Source of the DNA: Robiginitalea myxolifaciens
Lineage (GTDB): Bacteria > Bacteroidota > Bacteroidia > Flavobacteriales > Flavobacteriaceae
NCBI RefSeq assembly: GCF_900115205.1
Contig: NZ_FOYQ01000002.1
Span: 930,001-994,000, forward strand
Length of the DNA stretch: 64,000 bases
Reading direction: 5' to 3'
Every line of letters starts with the position of its first letter. Position 1 is the stretch's first letter. Shown in pieces: positions 40,839-50,295 of this stretch. A model generated the notes under the pieces. The model was not told where the DNA came from. It did not search any database and saw nothing but the letters and a program-made list of their open reading frames with translations. Position numbers and translations under genes: made by a program.

Positions 40839-42832
40839 GCAGAAGAAACAATCCAAACATGGGAAATTTTCAGGGATTTCTTTGGGCTTTACTGCTTGGA
40901 ATTTGCAGTCTAAACGCTCAGCAAAGCGCTCCCGAGTCGCTGACGAAGCCAGCCCCGGTGGAAGATGAGTACTATCGCATTACTACGGTGCCTATCCCAG
41001 AGGGTATTCAGCTTGAAGGTGGAGGTGTCCTGGCCTTACCTACGGGAAAGCTGATGGTATGTACCCGACGGGGTGATGTCTGGTTGATTGAAAACCCGAC
41101 CATGGCCGGTAACCGCAATCCGAATTTCAAGAAGTTCGCCTCCGGGTTGCATGAGCCTTTGGGAATAGCCAGAAAAAATAACGACATCTATGTGGTACAG
41201 CGCGGGGAACTAACCAAATTGCAGGATACGGATGGAGACGAAATTGCCGACGTATACCAGACCATTTGTGACTGGCCCCTTACCAGCCATTATCACGAAT
41301 ATTCGTACGGGCCGGTAATCGATGAAAATGGAGACTTCTTTGTTACTACCAATGTAAGCTTTACGGATGCCGAATGGTGGCGCGGGGTAAGCGAAGTGCC
41401 CTGGCGCGGGTGGACCCTAAAGATCTCTGAAGATGGCTCCATGGAACCCTGGGCAACGGGGATGCGATCTCCGGCCGGATATGGAATGTACGACGGAGAA
41501 TTCTTCTACACTGATAACCAGGGCGACTGGAAGGGTTCCGGCGGGCTATGGCACGTCCCTAAGGGTGCTTTCACGGGCCATCCGGCAGGATTGGCCTGGA
41601 CCGATCTCCCGGAATCTCCTGTGAAATTGAGCGAGGAGGAATTCTATGCCCGGATCGACAAGCGACAAGAACAGATCAATGGCAGCTACATTAAACCGGA
41701 GAATATTGAGAATGAGGAAGATCCAGATTTTGAATACGAGGTGCAGGAGGATTTTACCGAACTACAGATTCCGGCGGTGGTTTTACCACACGGGCTTATG
41801 GGAATCTCAAACTCCGAGATTAAGGAGGATAAGACCGGCGGAAAATTCGGGCCCTTCACCGGCCAGCTCCTAATTGGGGACCAGGGACAGAGCAAAATTA
41901 TGCGGGTTATCCTGGAAAAGGTAAAAGGGGAATATCAGGGCGCTGCCATAGACTTCCGCAGCGGCTTTCAATCCGGGGTCATGCGAATGGATTTCGATGC
42001 AGCCGGAAACCTTTTTGTCGGGGAAACGAATCGCGGATGGGGTTCAGCAGGAACCACCAATGATGGTTTGGAATATGTAACCTGGACCGGCAAGTTGCCA
42101 TTTGAAATCAAGACGGTAAGTGCACGACCCGATGGTTTTGAATTGGAGTTTACAAAACCCATAGCCGTAGATCCGGCCGAATATCTGGATTCCTACAGCG
42201 GAAAGAGTTATGTGTACAAATACCATCCCGTTTACGGAAGCCCGCAGACTAATGTGGAACAACTAACTCCCAAAGGAATTCAGCTGAGTGCAGACGGATT
42301 AAAGCTGCGCCTGGTTTACGATGGCCTGCGCCCTTATTATGTACATGAGATCACCTTAAATGGTATTCGGGATGCCGAGGAAGGTCACCCCCTCCTCCAC
42401 CCGACTTTTTATTACACCCTGAATCAGATTCCTGAGGGGGAAAAGCTTCCTTCCAGTGCGCTTACCGCCAAGAAGCGACGAAAAGTCGCAACTGTTCGGA
42501 AGCGCTCCTCCGGATCCGGAAGCAGTTCAGCGACCTCCAGCGCAAAAAGTAGTTCGGGAACGGCGGGTAAGGTGACTTTTGCGGAGGTAGAACCCCTACT
42601 GCAAAAGAACACCTGTATTGCGTGCCATACCACAGAAAAGAAGCTGGTAGGTCCCTCGTACAAAGACATTGCCAAACGGCGCTATACCGATGAAAAGATT
42701 GTGGAACTCATCTACAATCCGCAGCCCAAGAACTGGCCGGAATACGCTACACCTATGGCGCCTATGCCCAACGTCCCCAGGGACGAAGCTCTTAAGATCG
42801 CAGCTTGGATCAATACCTTACGGGACTATTAG
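40832..42832 (+). CDS. Beta-propeller (sugar/sorbosone dehydrogenase-like) fused to cytochrome c
   Basis: 666 residues with a signal peptide (LWALLLGICSLNAQ). From about 50 to 420 is a propeller of the PVC-type/quinoprotein dehydrogenase group: LALPTGKLMVCTRRGDVWLIE, GLHEPLGIARKNNDIYVVQRGELTKL, DTDGDEIAD, GMRSPAGYGMYDGEFFYTDNQGDW, LPHGLMGIS. Then a beta domain, a Lys/Arg- and Ser-rich linker (about 550-585), and a class I cytochrome c with C595-IA-C598-H599 and a Met near 643. The cytochrome would accept electrons from the propeller domain or a partner dehydrogenase. It overlaps the DUF1080 gene, so the two work together, probably in sugar oxidation in the periplasm. Confidence 0.82.
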   Translation: MVSRRNNPNMGNFQGFLWALLLGICSLNAQQSAPESLTKPAPVEDEYYRITTVPIPEGIQLEGGGVLALPTGKLMVCTRRGDVWLIENPTMAGNRNPNFKKFASGLHEPLGIARKNNDIYVVQRGELTKLQDTDGDEIADVYQTICDWPLTSHYHEYSYGPVIDENGDFFVTTNVSFTDAEWWRGVSEVPWRGWTLKISEDGSMEPWATGMRSPAGYGMYDGEFFYTDNQGDWKGSGGLWHVPKGAFTGHPAGLAWTDLPESPVKLSEEEFYARIDKRQEQINGSYIKPENIENEEDPDFEYEVQEDFTELQIPAVVLPHGLMGISNSEIKEDKTGGKFGPFTGQLLIGDQGQSKIMRVILEKVKGEYQGAAIDFRSGFQSGVMRMDFDAAGNLFVGETNRGWGSAGTTNDGLEYVTWTGKLPFEIKTVSARPDGFELEFTKPIAVDPAEYLDSYSGKSYVYKYHPVYGSPQTNVEQLTPKGIQLSADGLKLRLVYDGLRPYYVHEITLNGIRDAEEGHPLLHPTFYYTLNQIPEGEKLPSSALTAKKRRKVATVRKRSSGSGSSSATSSAKSSSGTAGKVTFAEVEPLLQKNTCIACHTTEKKLVGPSYKDIAKRRYTDEKIVELIYNPQPKNWPEYATPMAPMPNVPRDEALKIAAWINTLRDY

Positions 42833-42843
42833 ATTTAGATTAA

Positions 42844-42914
42844 ACAAGTACCTCTGAAGTTTCGAACTCAAAACAAATGTTTTGTAGGTTCATAAACTTT
42901 TCAGAGGTACTTGT
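42844..42914. repeat. Long hairpin element 1
   Basis: ACAAGTACCTCTGAA (42844-42858) pairs perfectly with TTCAGAGGTACTTGT (42900-42914), with an inner CTGAAGTTT and a small inner hairpin (CAAAACAAATGTTTTG). It begins 12 bases after the propeller-cytochrome stop. No T run follows on the plus strand, so it is a structured element of unclear role, possibly a weak terminator or a REP-like repeat. A similar element follows at 43003. Confidence 0.6.
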
Positions 42915-43000
42915 CTAAAAAAATATCTCAATATCCCTTTTTGATATGCAAAGGTCAGCTAGACTATCTAAGAGCCCCATACGCTATTAGGAAGGATAAA

Positions 43001-43080
43001 GAAAAACCATGAACCCTGAAGTTTAAAAGCCTACTAACCGAAAGGTTTGAGCTTAAGAAATTCAGGGTTCATGGGTTTAG
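43001..43080 (-). terminator. Long hairpin element 2, probable terminator of the molybdenum hydroxylase gene
   Basis: CATGAACCCTGAA (43008-43020) pairs with TTCAGGGTTCATG (43061-43073), flanked by AAACC/GGTTT. On the minus strand it starts three bases after the stop at 43083 and is followed by TTTTTCTTTA, a U tract. The loop is about 40 bases, large for a terminator. It shares TGAAGTTT and layout with element 1. Confidence 0.6.
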
Positions 43081-43082
43081 AA

Positions 43083-45347
43083 TTATCCTACTATCTCCGG
43101 TCTGTCGGTAATAAACGGCTGATGATAGCGTCTGCGCCCAGTAGCTTTGTAAATGGCATTAGCCAAAGCTCCCATAACAGGCGGAAACGGAGGTTCCCCC
43201 ATTCCGGTAGGATCGATTTCGTTCTCCACAAAGTGGACATCTATTTTCTTAGGAGCCTCACTGTGTCGGATTAAGCGATAACGATCAAAGTTGGTCTGCT
43301 CCGGTGCCCCGTCCTTGAAGGTGAGCTGGCTGTACATCGCGTGGCCAATTCCATCTACTGCCCCACCCTGTGCCAGGTTGGTAGCTGCATCCGGGTTAAT
43401 CACGATACCACAATCAATGGCGGTACATACGCGATCCACAACAGGTTTATCCCCATCCATAGTGAGGTCCAGGACCTGGGCCACATAACTCTGGTGGCAG
43501 AAATAGGCACTTACGCCGCGATGCTTGCCTTCGTGTTCGGCGCCATTCCATCCGGACTTCTCTCGGACCAATTCCAATACCCCGGCATAGCGAAGCGCTT
43601 CGTAGTCGTTGTTCTCCCCAACCGGATTCTCCTGGGCTCGTTTGAGTAATTCCAGGCGGAATTCAATCGGATCCTTTCCTGCGGCCTCAGCAATTTCATC
43701 GAGGAAGGCCTGCTCGGCGCCCGCGATAAAATTGGAGCGCGGGGCGCGGAAAGCTCCGGTGGTAATATTCGTTTCCACCGTCCAGTCTTCGGCCAGGTAA
43801 TTGTCGATGGCTCCCGCGGGGAAGCGATTGGCAAATAGTGGACTTTCCGGTATTCCCCCTGCCCGAATGTGGAAAGCCGTAAGGTTTCCTTCTTCGTCCA
43901 GAGCAGCGCGATAGGTAGCGAGATACGCCGGCCGGTAGGTACCCTGGGACATGTCGTCCTCCCGGGTGTAGACCAATTTAACCGGTGCGCCTACTTTCTG
44001 GGAAATGGCTGCTGCTTCCACCATAAAGTGACCATAGAGTCGACGGCCAAAACCACCTCCCATTCGGGTCATCATGATATCCACATTTTCTTTGTCCAGC
44101 CCAAGGCGCGCAGCCACTGCAGTTTCCATCCATTCCGGAGTCTGAGTCGGTCCGAGAAGCTCCGCATGATTCTCCGTAACATTAGCGAAGAAATTCATGG
44201 GTTCCATGGTGTTGTGCGCCAGGAACGGACAACTATAGGTGCTTTCAATAACCTTGGCTGCCTTGGCGAAGGCCGCTTCCGGATTTCCATCCCGTCGAAC
44301 GACATTGCCCTTTTTAGCATTCAGGGCTTCCATCTCTTCCCAATGGGTTTCGGAGTTCTCCGATCCTGCCGGATGGTTAATGGTCATGGGATTTCCAAAG
44401 AGGCTCATAGAATAACTTTGGTCCGCTGTTGGCTCCCATTCTACCTTAAGGGCCTTTTTGGCCTGGAAAACCTGCCAGGTACTTTCCCCCAGCACAATAA
44501 CCAGTTCGTTAAAAGCCGTGTGGTCAAAAGGACCACGGGCATAATCCTCATCGTAAAGCTTTATGGAAAACACATCCCGGATACCCGGCATGGCCTTAAC
44601 TTCTTCGGCATCGAAGGATTTGAGCTTCATGCCAAATGCTGGCGGGTGTACAGGAGTTGCAATCAGCATTCCTTCGCGTTGTACGTCAATGCCAAAGAGC
44701 GGCTTACCCGTTACGATATTCTTACCGTCTACATTTTTACGAGACGTTCCGATGATTTTGAACTGCGAAGGCTCTTTCAGGGCCACCTCTTCCGGGACCT
44801 CCATCTTTGCGGCGGCGGCGGCCATTTCGCCATAACCAGCGGAATTACCAGAAGCCTCATGGCTGATTACCCCTTCAGAGGTTGTGATTTCTAAAGCGGG
44901 TACCTGCCAGGCCTCAGCGGCAGCTCCTACCAACATGGCACGGGCTGTGGCGCCTGCCATGCGCAGTGCAGGCCATCCGTTGGCGATAGATCGGCTTCCC
45001 CCGGCAACCTGCCAGCTAAAGTTTTCGGTATTCAGGGCTGCCTGCTCTACAATCACGTCGTTCCAGTCTACATCGAGTTCTTCGGCCACGATCATAGGCA
45101 TGGAAGTCTTCACATTTTGTCCAATTTCAGGGTTCGGCGACATGATGGTTACCACCCCATTATCACCAATTTTCAGGAATGCGTTCATCTCGAACCATTC
45201 CTTGGGCATTTCCATTACGGCAATGGTCTTGGCCTGCTCCGGCTTACAGGAGTTCAGCCAACTGAAGCCAAGTACAAGCCCTCCCCCCGCTAAACTGGTA
45301 TTGCGGATAAAGGCGCGCCGGCCAATTTGAGTTTTTACTAGTGTCAT
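43083..45347 (-). CDS. Molybdopterin-binding subunit of an exported xanthine-dehydrogenase-family enzyme (IorB-like)
   Basis: 754 residues. The N-terminus RRAFIRNTSLAGGGLVLGF is a Tat signal. The family body shows SPNPEIGQNVKTSMPMIVAEELDVDW, VAGGSRSIANGW, a second segment starting IIGTSRKNVDGKNIVTGKPLFGIDV, TMEPMNFFANV, GGGFGRRLYGHFMVEAA and GAFRAPRSNFIAGAEQAFLDE. The enzyme class hydroxylates aromatic heterocycles or oxidises aldehydes using a molybdenum cytosine-dinucleotide cofactor; IorB-type members use cytochromes, not NAD+. With the 2Fe-2S subunit 10 bases upstream it forms a two-subunit enzyme without a flavin subunit. Possible electron acceptor: a periplasmic cytochrome c. The substrate is unknown; an aldehyde or N-heterocycle is expected. 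Confidence 0.92.
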   Translation of the reverse strand: MTLVKTQIGRRAFIRNTSLAGGGLVLGFSWLNSCKPEQAKTIAVMEMPKEWFEMNAFLKIGDNGVVTIMSPNPEIGQNVKTSMPMIVAEELDVDWNDVIVEQAALNTENFSWQVAGGSRSIANGWPALRMAGATARAMLVGAAAEAWQVPALEITTSEGVISHEASGNSAGYGEMAAAAAKMEVPEEVALKEPSQFKIIGTSRKNVDGKNIVTGKPLFGIDVQREGMLIATPVHPPAFGMKLKSFDAEEVKAMPGIRDVFSIKLYDEDYARGPFDHTAFNELVIVLGESTWQVFQAKKALKVEWEPTADQSYSMSLFGNPMTINHPAGSENSETHWEEMEALNAKKGNVVRRDGNPEAAFAKAAKVIESTYSCPFLAHNTMEPMNFFANVTENHAELLGPTQTPEWMETAVAARLGLDKENVDIMMTRMGGGFGRRLYGHFMVEAAAISQKVGAPVKLVYTREDDMSQGTYRPAYLATYRAALDEEGNLTAFHIRAGGIPESPLFANRFPAGAIDNYLAEDWTVETNITTGAFRAPRSNFIAGAEQAFLDEIAEAAGKDPIEFRLELLKRAQENPVGENNDYEALRYAGVLELVREKSGWNGAEHEGKHRGVSAYFCHQSYVAQVLDLTMDGDKPVVDRVCTAIDCGIVINPDAATNLAQGGAVDGIGHAMYSQLTFKDGAPEQTNFDRYRLIRHSEAPKKIDVHFVENEIDPTGMGEPPFPPVMGALANAIYKATGRRRYHQPFITDRPEIVG

Positions 45348-45357
45348 GGTGGTGGTT

Positions 45358-45825
45358 TTATGCGTTTTGAGCTGTCTCGGCAGCAGTCTTTATTGCTTGC
45401 TTAATACGAACATAAGTTCCGCAGCGGCAAATATTGCCATTCATCGCCTGGTCGATATCCGCATCCGTGGGATTCGGATTTTTCTTCAATAAGGCGGAAG
45501 CGCTCATGATTTGCCCCGCCTGGCAATAGCCGCATTGGGGAACATCTACTTCCAACCAGGCTTGTTGTACCGGATGGTCGCCGTGCTCGGAAAGCCCTTC
45601 GATTGTAGTGATTTCCTGGTCGCCTACTGCTGATACAGGAAGTTGGCAGGACCTTGTGGCATTTTCGCCCAGGTGAATGGTACAGGCGCCGCATTGGGCG
45701 ATCCCGCAACCGAATTTTGTTCCTACCATGTTCAGGGAGTCCCGCAGGACCCAGAGCATCGGAGTAGCCGGATCTACATCTACCTCATGCTTTTCTCCGT
45801 TGATTCGTAAAGTGTAATTGGCCAT
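45358..45825 (-). CDS. 2Fe-2S subunit of the molybdenum hydroxylase (IorA-like)
   Basis: 155 residues with two 2Fe-2S clusters. The N-terminal plant-ferredoxin fold has [18 protein letters not shown] with a further Cys in TRSCQLPVS; the C-terminal helical domain has [12 protein letters not shown] and [13 protein letters not shown]. No signal peptide, so it probably rides out with the Tat-exported large subunit. It passes electrons from molybdenum to an outside acceptor. The downstream gene starts 10 bases later. Confidence 0.95.
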   Translation of the reverse strand: MANYTLRINGEKHEVDVDPATPMLWVLRDSLNMVGTKFGCGIAQCGACTIHLGENATRSCQLPVSAVGDQEITTIEGLSEHGDHPVQQAWLEVDVPQCGYCQAGQIMSASALLKKNPNPTDADIDQAMNGNICRCGTYVRIKQAIKTAAETAQNA

Positions 45826-46026
45826 AATGAAAAGATTCTTTCCAAGTTACGAAATAACGGAACCGTCATTGCGGTCCGAACTAATTTGGAATCGATCTAA
45901 AGACGCTTCGGGGCGCCTGAAAATTCCACCTGCGGAAACCCCTTTGAATTTGGCAATCAAACAATACTACCGAACATCAATTCGTTACTCATTAATACGG
46001 GATTTCCCAATTCATAAGCACTCGCC

Positions 46027-49000
46027 TTGAGAATACAAAAACGTTGGAAACGATTCATAGGGATACTCATTGCCCTTCCCCTGGTTCTGCTGGGTGGTGC
46101 TTTGCTTTATATACAGGGGAATCAAGCAGAAATTATTCAAGCAGAGGTTGCGAAACTCAATGAGACATATCAGGGGCGCATCGCCGTAGGGAATAGCGAT
46201 TTATCCCTCTTCGGGAACTTCCCGGATCTCTCTATTAAGATTTACGACGTGCAGGTCTTTGAAACCAAGGCCAGGGATGCAGCGATTCTGATGGATGTTA
46301 AAGACATCTATGTGGGTTTCAACCTCTGGGATGTCCTTGGGGGAACCATGGATATTCGCTCGCTTTTGGTGGAGGATGGGGTGCTCAATATCGTTATCCA
46401 TGAAAACAACACCACCAATATTCAGAACGCCCTGAGCAGCGGCGCTTCAACCGATTCTTCCACAACGAATATCCATTTGAAAAAGATTGTATTGCGGAAT
46501 CTGGATATCCATACCCTGGATGAAGCCTCGGGAACCGATGTGGAAAAATTCATCTACGCAGCCAAAGGCGGTTTTCGCCAAACCGACAGTATTATCTCTG
46601 GGCATATCGATACCGAACTGGAATTGAACGTTATCAAAGCGGGAGATACTACTTTCTTTCGCAAGAAGCACTTTGAGATTCACACCGATCTGGTTTTCAA
46701 TGAAGCATCGGGGGTTTTAAGCATTGAACCCTCGGGAATTGTACTGGAAAACGGGGATTTTGAATTAGAAGGCTTTCTGGACACCCAACGAGACATGTAT
46801 CTGGACCTGGCCATAAAAGGTACCAAGCCCAATTTTGATATGCTGGTGGCCTTTGCACCTGCCGATGTAATTCCCTTCCTGGAGAAATACCGTAATGCAG
46901 GAGAAATCTATTTCAACGCCCAAATTGTAGGCTCCTCGAATAAGGGAAACAGCCCGGCCATCAATGCTGAATTTGGAGCTTCCGAAGCCTTCCTGGAAAA
47001 TACGGCACGCGCCAAGAGAATTGATGAAATGGGCTTTAAGGGCCATTTCAGCAATGGCGAAAACCGGGATATGAGCACCATGGAATTCTCGCTCACCGAC
47101 ATGACCGCATCTCTGGAAAATGGGGAATTCACAGGCTCCCTGTTTGTCAAGAATTTTGAATCCCCTGAGGTAGACATGAAAGTCAACGCCAACTTTAACC
47201 TGGATTTTATCGCGGAGTTTTTTGAGGTAGAGCAGGTTGAAGATGTTACGGGCCAAATAACCCTGAAGATGAATTTTCACGATATCGTCGATATCGATCA
47301 TCCTGAAAAAGCCTTGCAGCAATTAAACCAGGCCTACTTCGCGGAATTAAAGGTGGAAGAACTCAGCCTGAAATCCGATCGGCTTCCGGCTCCCCTGGAT
47401 AAATTGAACATTAATCTGGTGATGGACGGCAAGGAAGCCTCACTTGAGCAATTCAATATGATCATGGGGGAGTCCGATGTAAATATAAGCGGATATCTGT
47501 CGGACTTACCCGCCATCGTCCACCATACCGATATCCCGGTAGTGGCCCACTTAGATATTGCTTCGAAGTCTCTCGATATAGCCCAATTAACAGGTTTTAA
47601 AAGCCAGGATGCCGCGCAAAGCGCGCAGGATTCCACCCGATCGGGTATTGACGAACAAATTGAGAACCTCAGTCTGGGGCTATCCTTCAACGCCTCCGCC
47701 CGGGACATAACGGAATCTGAATACTTGCCTCAGGGCCATTTCTATATCGATAGCCTCTTTGCCGAACTGCAACATTACCCGCATACCTTGCATGATTTTC
47801 ACGCGGACGTCTTAATCGATTCCACCGACCTGGTCCTGGTCGATTTCAGGGGATTTATAGACGATAGCGATATTACCCTGGACGCCGTAATACACGACTA
47901 TGCCTTTTGGTTCCAACCGGAGCTTGAAGGGGATGTTAAGCTGGATATTGGCCTTACTTCTGAAAGGTTACGCCTTGAAGATGTCTTTTCGTATAAGGGT
48001 GAAAACTATGTCCCGGAAGAATATCGCCATGAAATATTTGACGATTTGGGATTGCACTTTACCTCGCGCATGCATTATAAAGATTCCAATCTTCGGTCGG
48101 TTGATCTCGCCCTGGACAAGCTGGACACCAAAATGGAATTACACCCGGAGCGCTTTCACGACTTTAATGGAAACATCCACTATGAGGATCAGCAGCTCGT
48201 AATCAAAGACTTTCATGGAGAAATTGGCGCCACCACCTTTACCATTGACCTGGCCTATTTCCTGGGCGATAACGAAAATCAGCAGCAACAGGATAATTAC
48301 CTGGAGGTAAGCGCAGACTATATCGATTACGATGCATTGTTCCGATTTGATCCAAATCCTCCTGCAGCGACCCAAGCCACCTTTACCACCGAAGATGTAG
48401 CCGAACATGCCACGGCTTTTAATATCTACGAATTGCCCTTTCCCAATATGCGCTACAAAGCGAATATCGGGCGGTTCAGATACCATCGGATAGACCTTCA
48501 GAATATTGAGGCGGCATTGCGAACCACGCCCAATCACTACCTCTATGTAGATACATTGAACATGGATGCGGCAGGGGGAAACATCCGGTTAAGCGGCTAC
48601 TTTAACGGCAGCGATCCGGATCATATTTACATGCAACCGAACCTGGAAGTTAGCAATGTGGATCTTGAAAAATTACTCTTCAAATTTGAAAATTTCGGGC
48701 AGGACCATCTCGTATCAGAGAATCTTCAGGGCGCGGTAACGGCAAGTATTTCCGGCAAAATCCGAGTTTATCCGGATCTGGTGCCGGATCTGGACCAATC
48801 CAACCTGGAAATGGACGTAAAGGTTTATAGCGGAACACTAAAGAACTATGATCCGATGTTGGCGCTCTCCGATTATATGGGCGACAAGAACCTGAAAAGC
48901 ATTCGGTTCGACACCTTGCAAAACAACCTGGCAATAGACAAAGGGAAGATCAGTATTCCGGCCATGACCATTGAGTCGTCCATTGGCCACATGGAACTTT

Positions 49001-49236
49001 CCGGAACACACGATAGTGATCAAAACATTGACTATTACTTACGGATACCCTGGAAAACCGTGCGCAAGGCAACCTGGCAAAAGTTATTCGGAGGTAACAA
49101 AGACTCGATTGTGGATCCCGAACAGGTCGATGATATCGTTAAGGTAGATCCTGAACGGAATACGAAGTTTCTGAATCTCAAGATTCAGGGAACCGTGGAC
49201 GACTATAAGGTCTCATTGGGTAAGCAACGAAAGTGA
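46027..49236 (+). CDS. Large AsmA-like membrane-anchored protein
   Basis: 1069 residues from a TTG start; an in-frame stop 12 bases upstream and lack of a nearby ATG support it. One N-terminal membrane helix (FIGILIALPLVLLGGALLYI, about 10-29), then a very long beta-rich periplasmic chain with AsmA-type repeats (VRSLLVEDGVLNI-like turns; DVNISGYLSDL; NIRLSGYFNGSD). The C-terminal AsmA_2-like part has FDTLQNNLAIDKGKISIPAMTIESSIGHMELSGTHDSDQNIDYYLRIPWK. Proteins of this group bridge inner and outer membrane and move phospholipid. The pattern fits this role, but it is inferred from the family. It stands alone, with a short gap to the convergent hydroxyproline operon. Confidence 0.85.
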   Translation: MRIQKRWKRFIGILIALPLVLLGGALLYIQGNQAEIIQAEVAKLNETYQGRIAVGNSDLSLFGNFPDLSIKIYDVQVFETKARDAAILMDVKDIYVGFNLWDVLGGTMDIRSLLVEDGVLNIVIHENNTTNIQNALSSGASTDSSTTNIHLKKIVLRNLDIHTLDEASGTDVEKFIYAAKGGFRQTDSIISGHIDTELELNVIKAGDTTFFRKKHFEIHTDLVFNEASGVLSIEPSGIVLENGDFELEGFLDTQRDMYLDLAIKGTKPNFDMLVAFAPADVIPFLEKYRNAGEIYFNAQIVGSSNKGNSPAINAEFGASEAFLENTARAKRIDEMGFKGHFSNGENRDMSTMEFSLTDMTASLENGEFTGSLFVKNFESPEVDMKVNANFNLDFIAEFFEVEQVEDVTGQITLKMNFHDIVDIDHPEKALQQLNQAYFAELKVEELSLKSDRLPAPLDKLNINLVMDGKEASLEQFNMIMGESDVNISGYLSDLPAIVHHTDIPVVAHLDIASKSLDIAQLTGFKSQDAAQSAQDSTRSGIDEQIENLSLGLSFNASARDITESEYLPQGHFYIDSLFAELQHYPHTLHDFHADVLIDSTDLVLVDFRGFIDDSDITLDAVIHDYAFWFQPELEGDVKLDIGLTSERLRLEDVFSYKGENYVPEEYRHEIFDDLGLHFTSRMHYKDSNLRSVDLALDKLDTKMELHPERFHDFNGNIHYEDQQLVIKDFHGEIGATTFTIDLAYFLGDNENQQQQDNYLEVSADYIDYDALFRFDPNPPAATQATFTTEDVAEHATAFNIYELPFPNMRYKANIGRFRYHRIDLQNIEAALRTTPNHYLYVDTLNMDAAGGNIRLSGYFNGSDPDHIYMQPNLEVSNVDLEKLLFKFENFGQDHLVSENLQGAVTASISGKIRVYPDLVPDLDQSNLEMDVKVYSGTLKNYDPMLALSDYMGDKNLKSIRFDTLQNNLAIDKGKISIPAMTIESSIGHMELSGTHDSDQNIDYYLRIPWKTVRKATWQKLFGGNKDSIVDPEQVDDIVKVDPERNTKFLNLKIQGTVDDYKVSLGKQRK

Positions 49237-49246
49237 CTCGCGTAGC

Positions 49247-50263
49247 TTAAACCACCTGGAATCCATAGGCGTACGGATCGTCTTCAGGATCGATAGTAAT
49301 AGTATTTTCCCCGTAGATCTTAGCCCACCCACGGATTTTAGGAATGATTGCAGCCTGGGGTCCGATCTCAGCCGTATCGGCTACAATCCCAGTGAAGGTA
49401 GAACCGATATAGCTTTCGTGGATAAAGGACTCTCCAAGGCTTAACTTTCCTTTAGCGTGCAATTGCGCCATGCGAGCAGAAGTTCCAGTACCGCAGGGGC
49501 TACGATCGATAGCTTTATCCCCGTAGAAGACGGCGTTTCGGCCCGAAGAGCCGGGATCTAATGGCTTCCCTGTCCAGAGGATATGACTCACATCCCGTAT
49601 CGTGGAATTAAGCGGGTGGATAAAACGGTTAGGATATCGCGCATTGATGCGTTTTCGCAATTCGGGAGACCACTGCAGGATTTGTGCAGCCGAAATATGT
49701 TCCAATCCCGCATAATTGGCTTGCGGATCGATTATGGCATAATAATTCCCCCCGTAACCAACATCAAAACGCAAGGGCCCGAGATCCGGACATTCGATCT
49801 CCAGGTCTTGCGCCGCGAGATAGCTTGGAACGTTGGTCAGTTCTACCCATTCCACTTTGCCTTTTTCATTCTGATGGTAGGCGATTTCGACCAGACCCGC
49901 GGGTGCCTCCATACGAAGCTTTCCCGGGACTTTTGGAATCACCAGCCCTCGCTCAATAGCAATAGTAACCGTTCCTATGGTCCCGTGTCCGCACATGGGC
50001 AAACAACCGGAAGTTTCAATGAAGAGGATAGCAAAATCATTTGCAGGATCATGCGGGGGGAAAAGCAAACTTCCACTCATCATGTCATGACCGCGGGGTT
50101 CGAACATAAGCCCCTTGCGAATCCAGTCGAAATCGCGCAGGAAGTGCTGCCGCTTTTCGCTCATGTCCTTCCCATGGAGATCAGGCCCACCGCTTTTGAC
50201 AACGCGAACCGGATTCCCGCACGTATGGGCATCGATACATTGAAACGTTCCTCCTTTGATCAT
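49247..50263 (-). CDS. 4-hydroxyproline 2-epimerase (proline racemase family)
   Basis: 338 residues from ATG at 50263. The family has two catalytic cysteines acting as acid and base: here C91 in LPMCGHGTIGTV and C257 in RSPCGTGTSAR. Both present means a racemase or epimerase rather than the Thr/Cys dehydratase type. Other markers are DAHTCGNPVRVV, FEPRGHDMMSG and GYGGNYYAI. The reaction turns trans-4-hydroxy-L-proline into cis-4-hydroxy-D-proline. The neighbours, a 2-oxoglutarate semialdehyde dehydrogenase and a DapA-type deaminase, confirm a hydroxyproline catabolic operon; it is the last gene of this leftward set. Some members also epimerise 3-hydroxyproline. Confidence 0.9.
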   Translation of the reverse strand: MIKGGTFQCIDAHTCGNPVRVVKSGGPDLHGKDMSEKRQHFLRDFDWIRKGLMFEPRGHDMMSGSLLFPPHDPANDFAILFIETSGCLPMCGHGTIGTVTIAIERGLVIPKVPGKLRMEAPAGLVEIAYHQNEKGKVEWVELTNVPSYLAAQDLEIECPDLGPLRFDVGYGGNYYAIIDPQANYAGLEHISAAQILQWSPELRKRINARYPNRFIHPLNSTIRDVSHILWTGKPLDPGSSGRNAVFYGDKAIDRSPCGTGTSARMAQLHAKGKLSLGESFIHESYIGSTFTGIVADTAEIGPQAAIIPKIRGWAKIYGENTITIDPEDDPYAYGFQVV

Positions 50264-50295
50264 ATGTGCGTTTCCTATATTAATGTTTCGCTACG

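Noticed and set aside
43869-44894. 341-codon open frame opposite the molybdenum hydroxylase gene
   Set aside because: Antisense shadow; odd composition (many His, Arg, Cys) and no family.
45818-46030. 70-codon frame between the 2Fe-2S subunit gene and the AsmA-like gene
   Set aside because: It starts inside the 2Fe-2S gene on the opposite strand, covers its promoter region and shows no domain.
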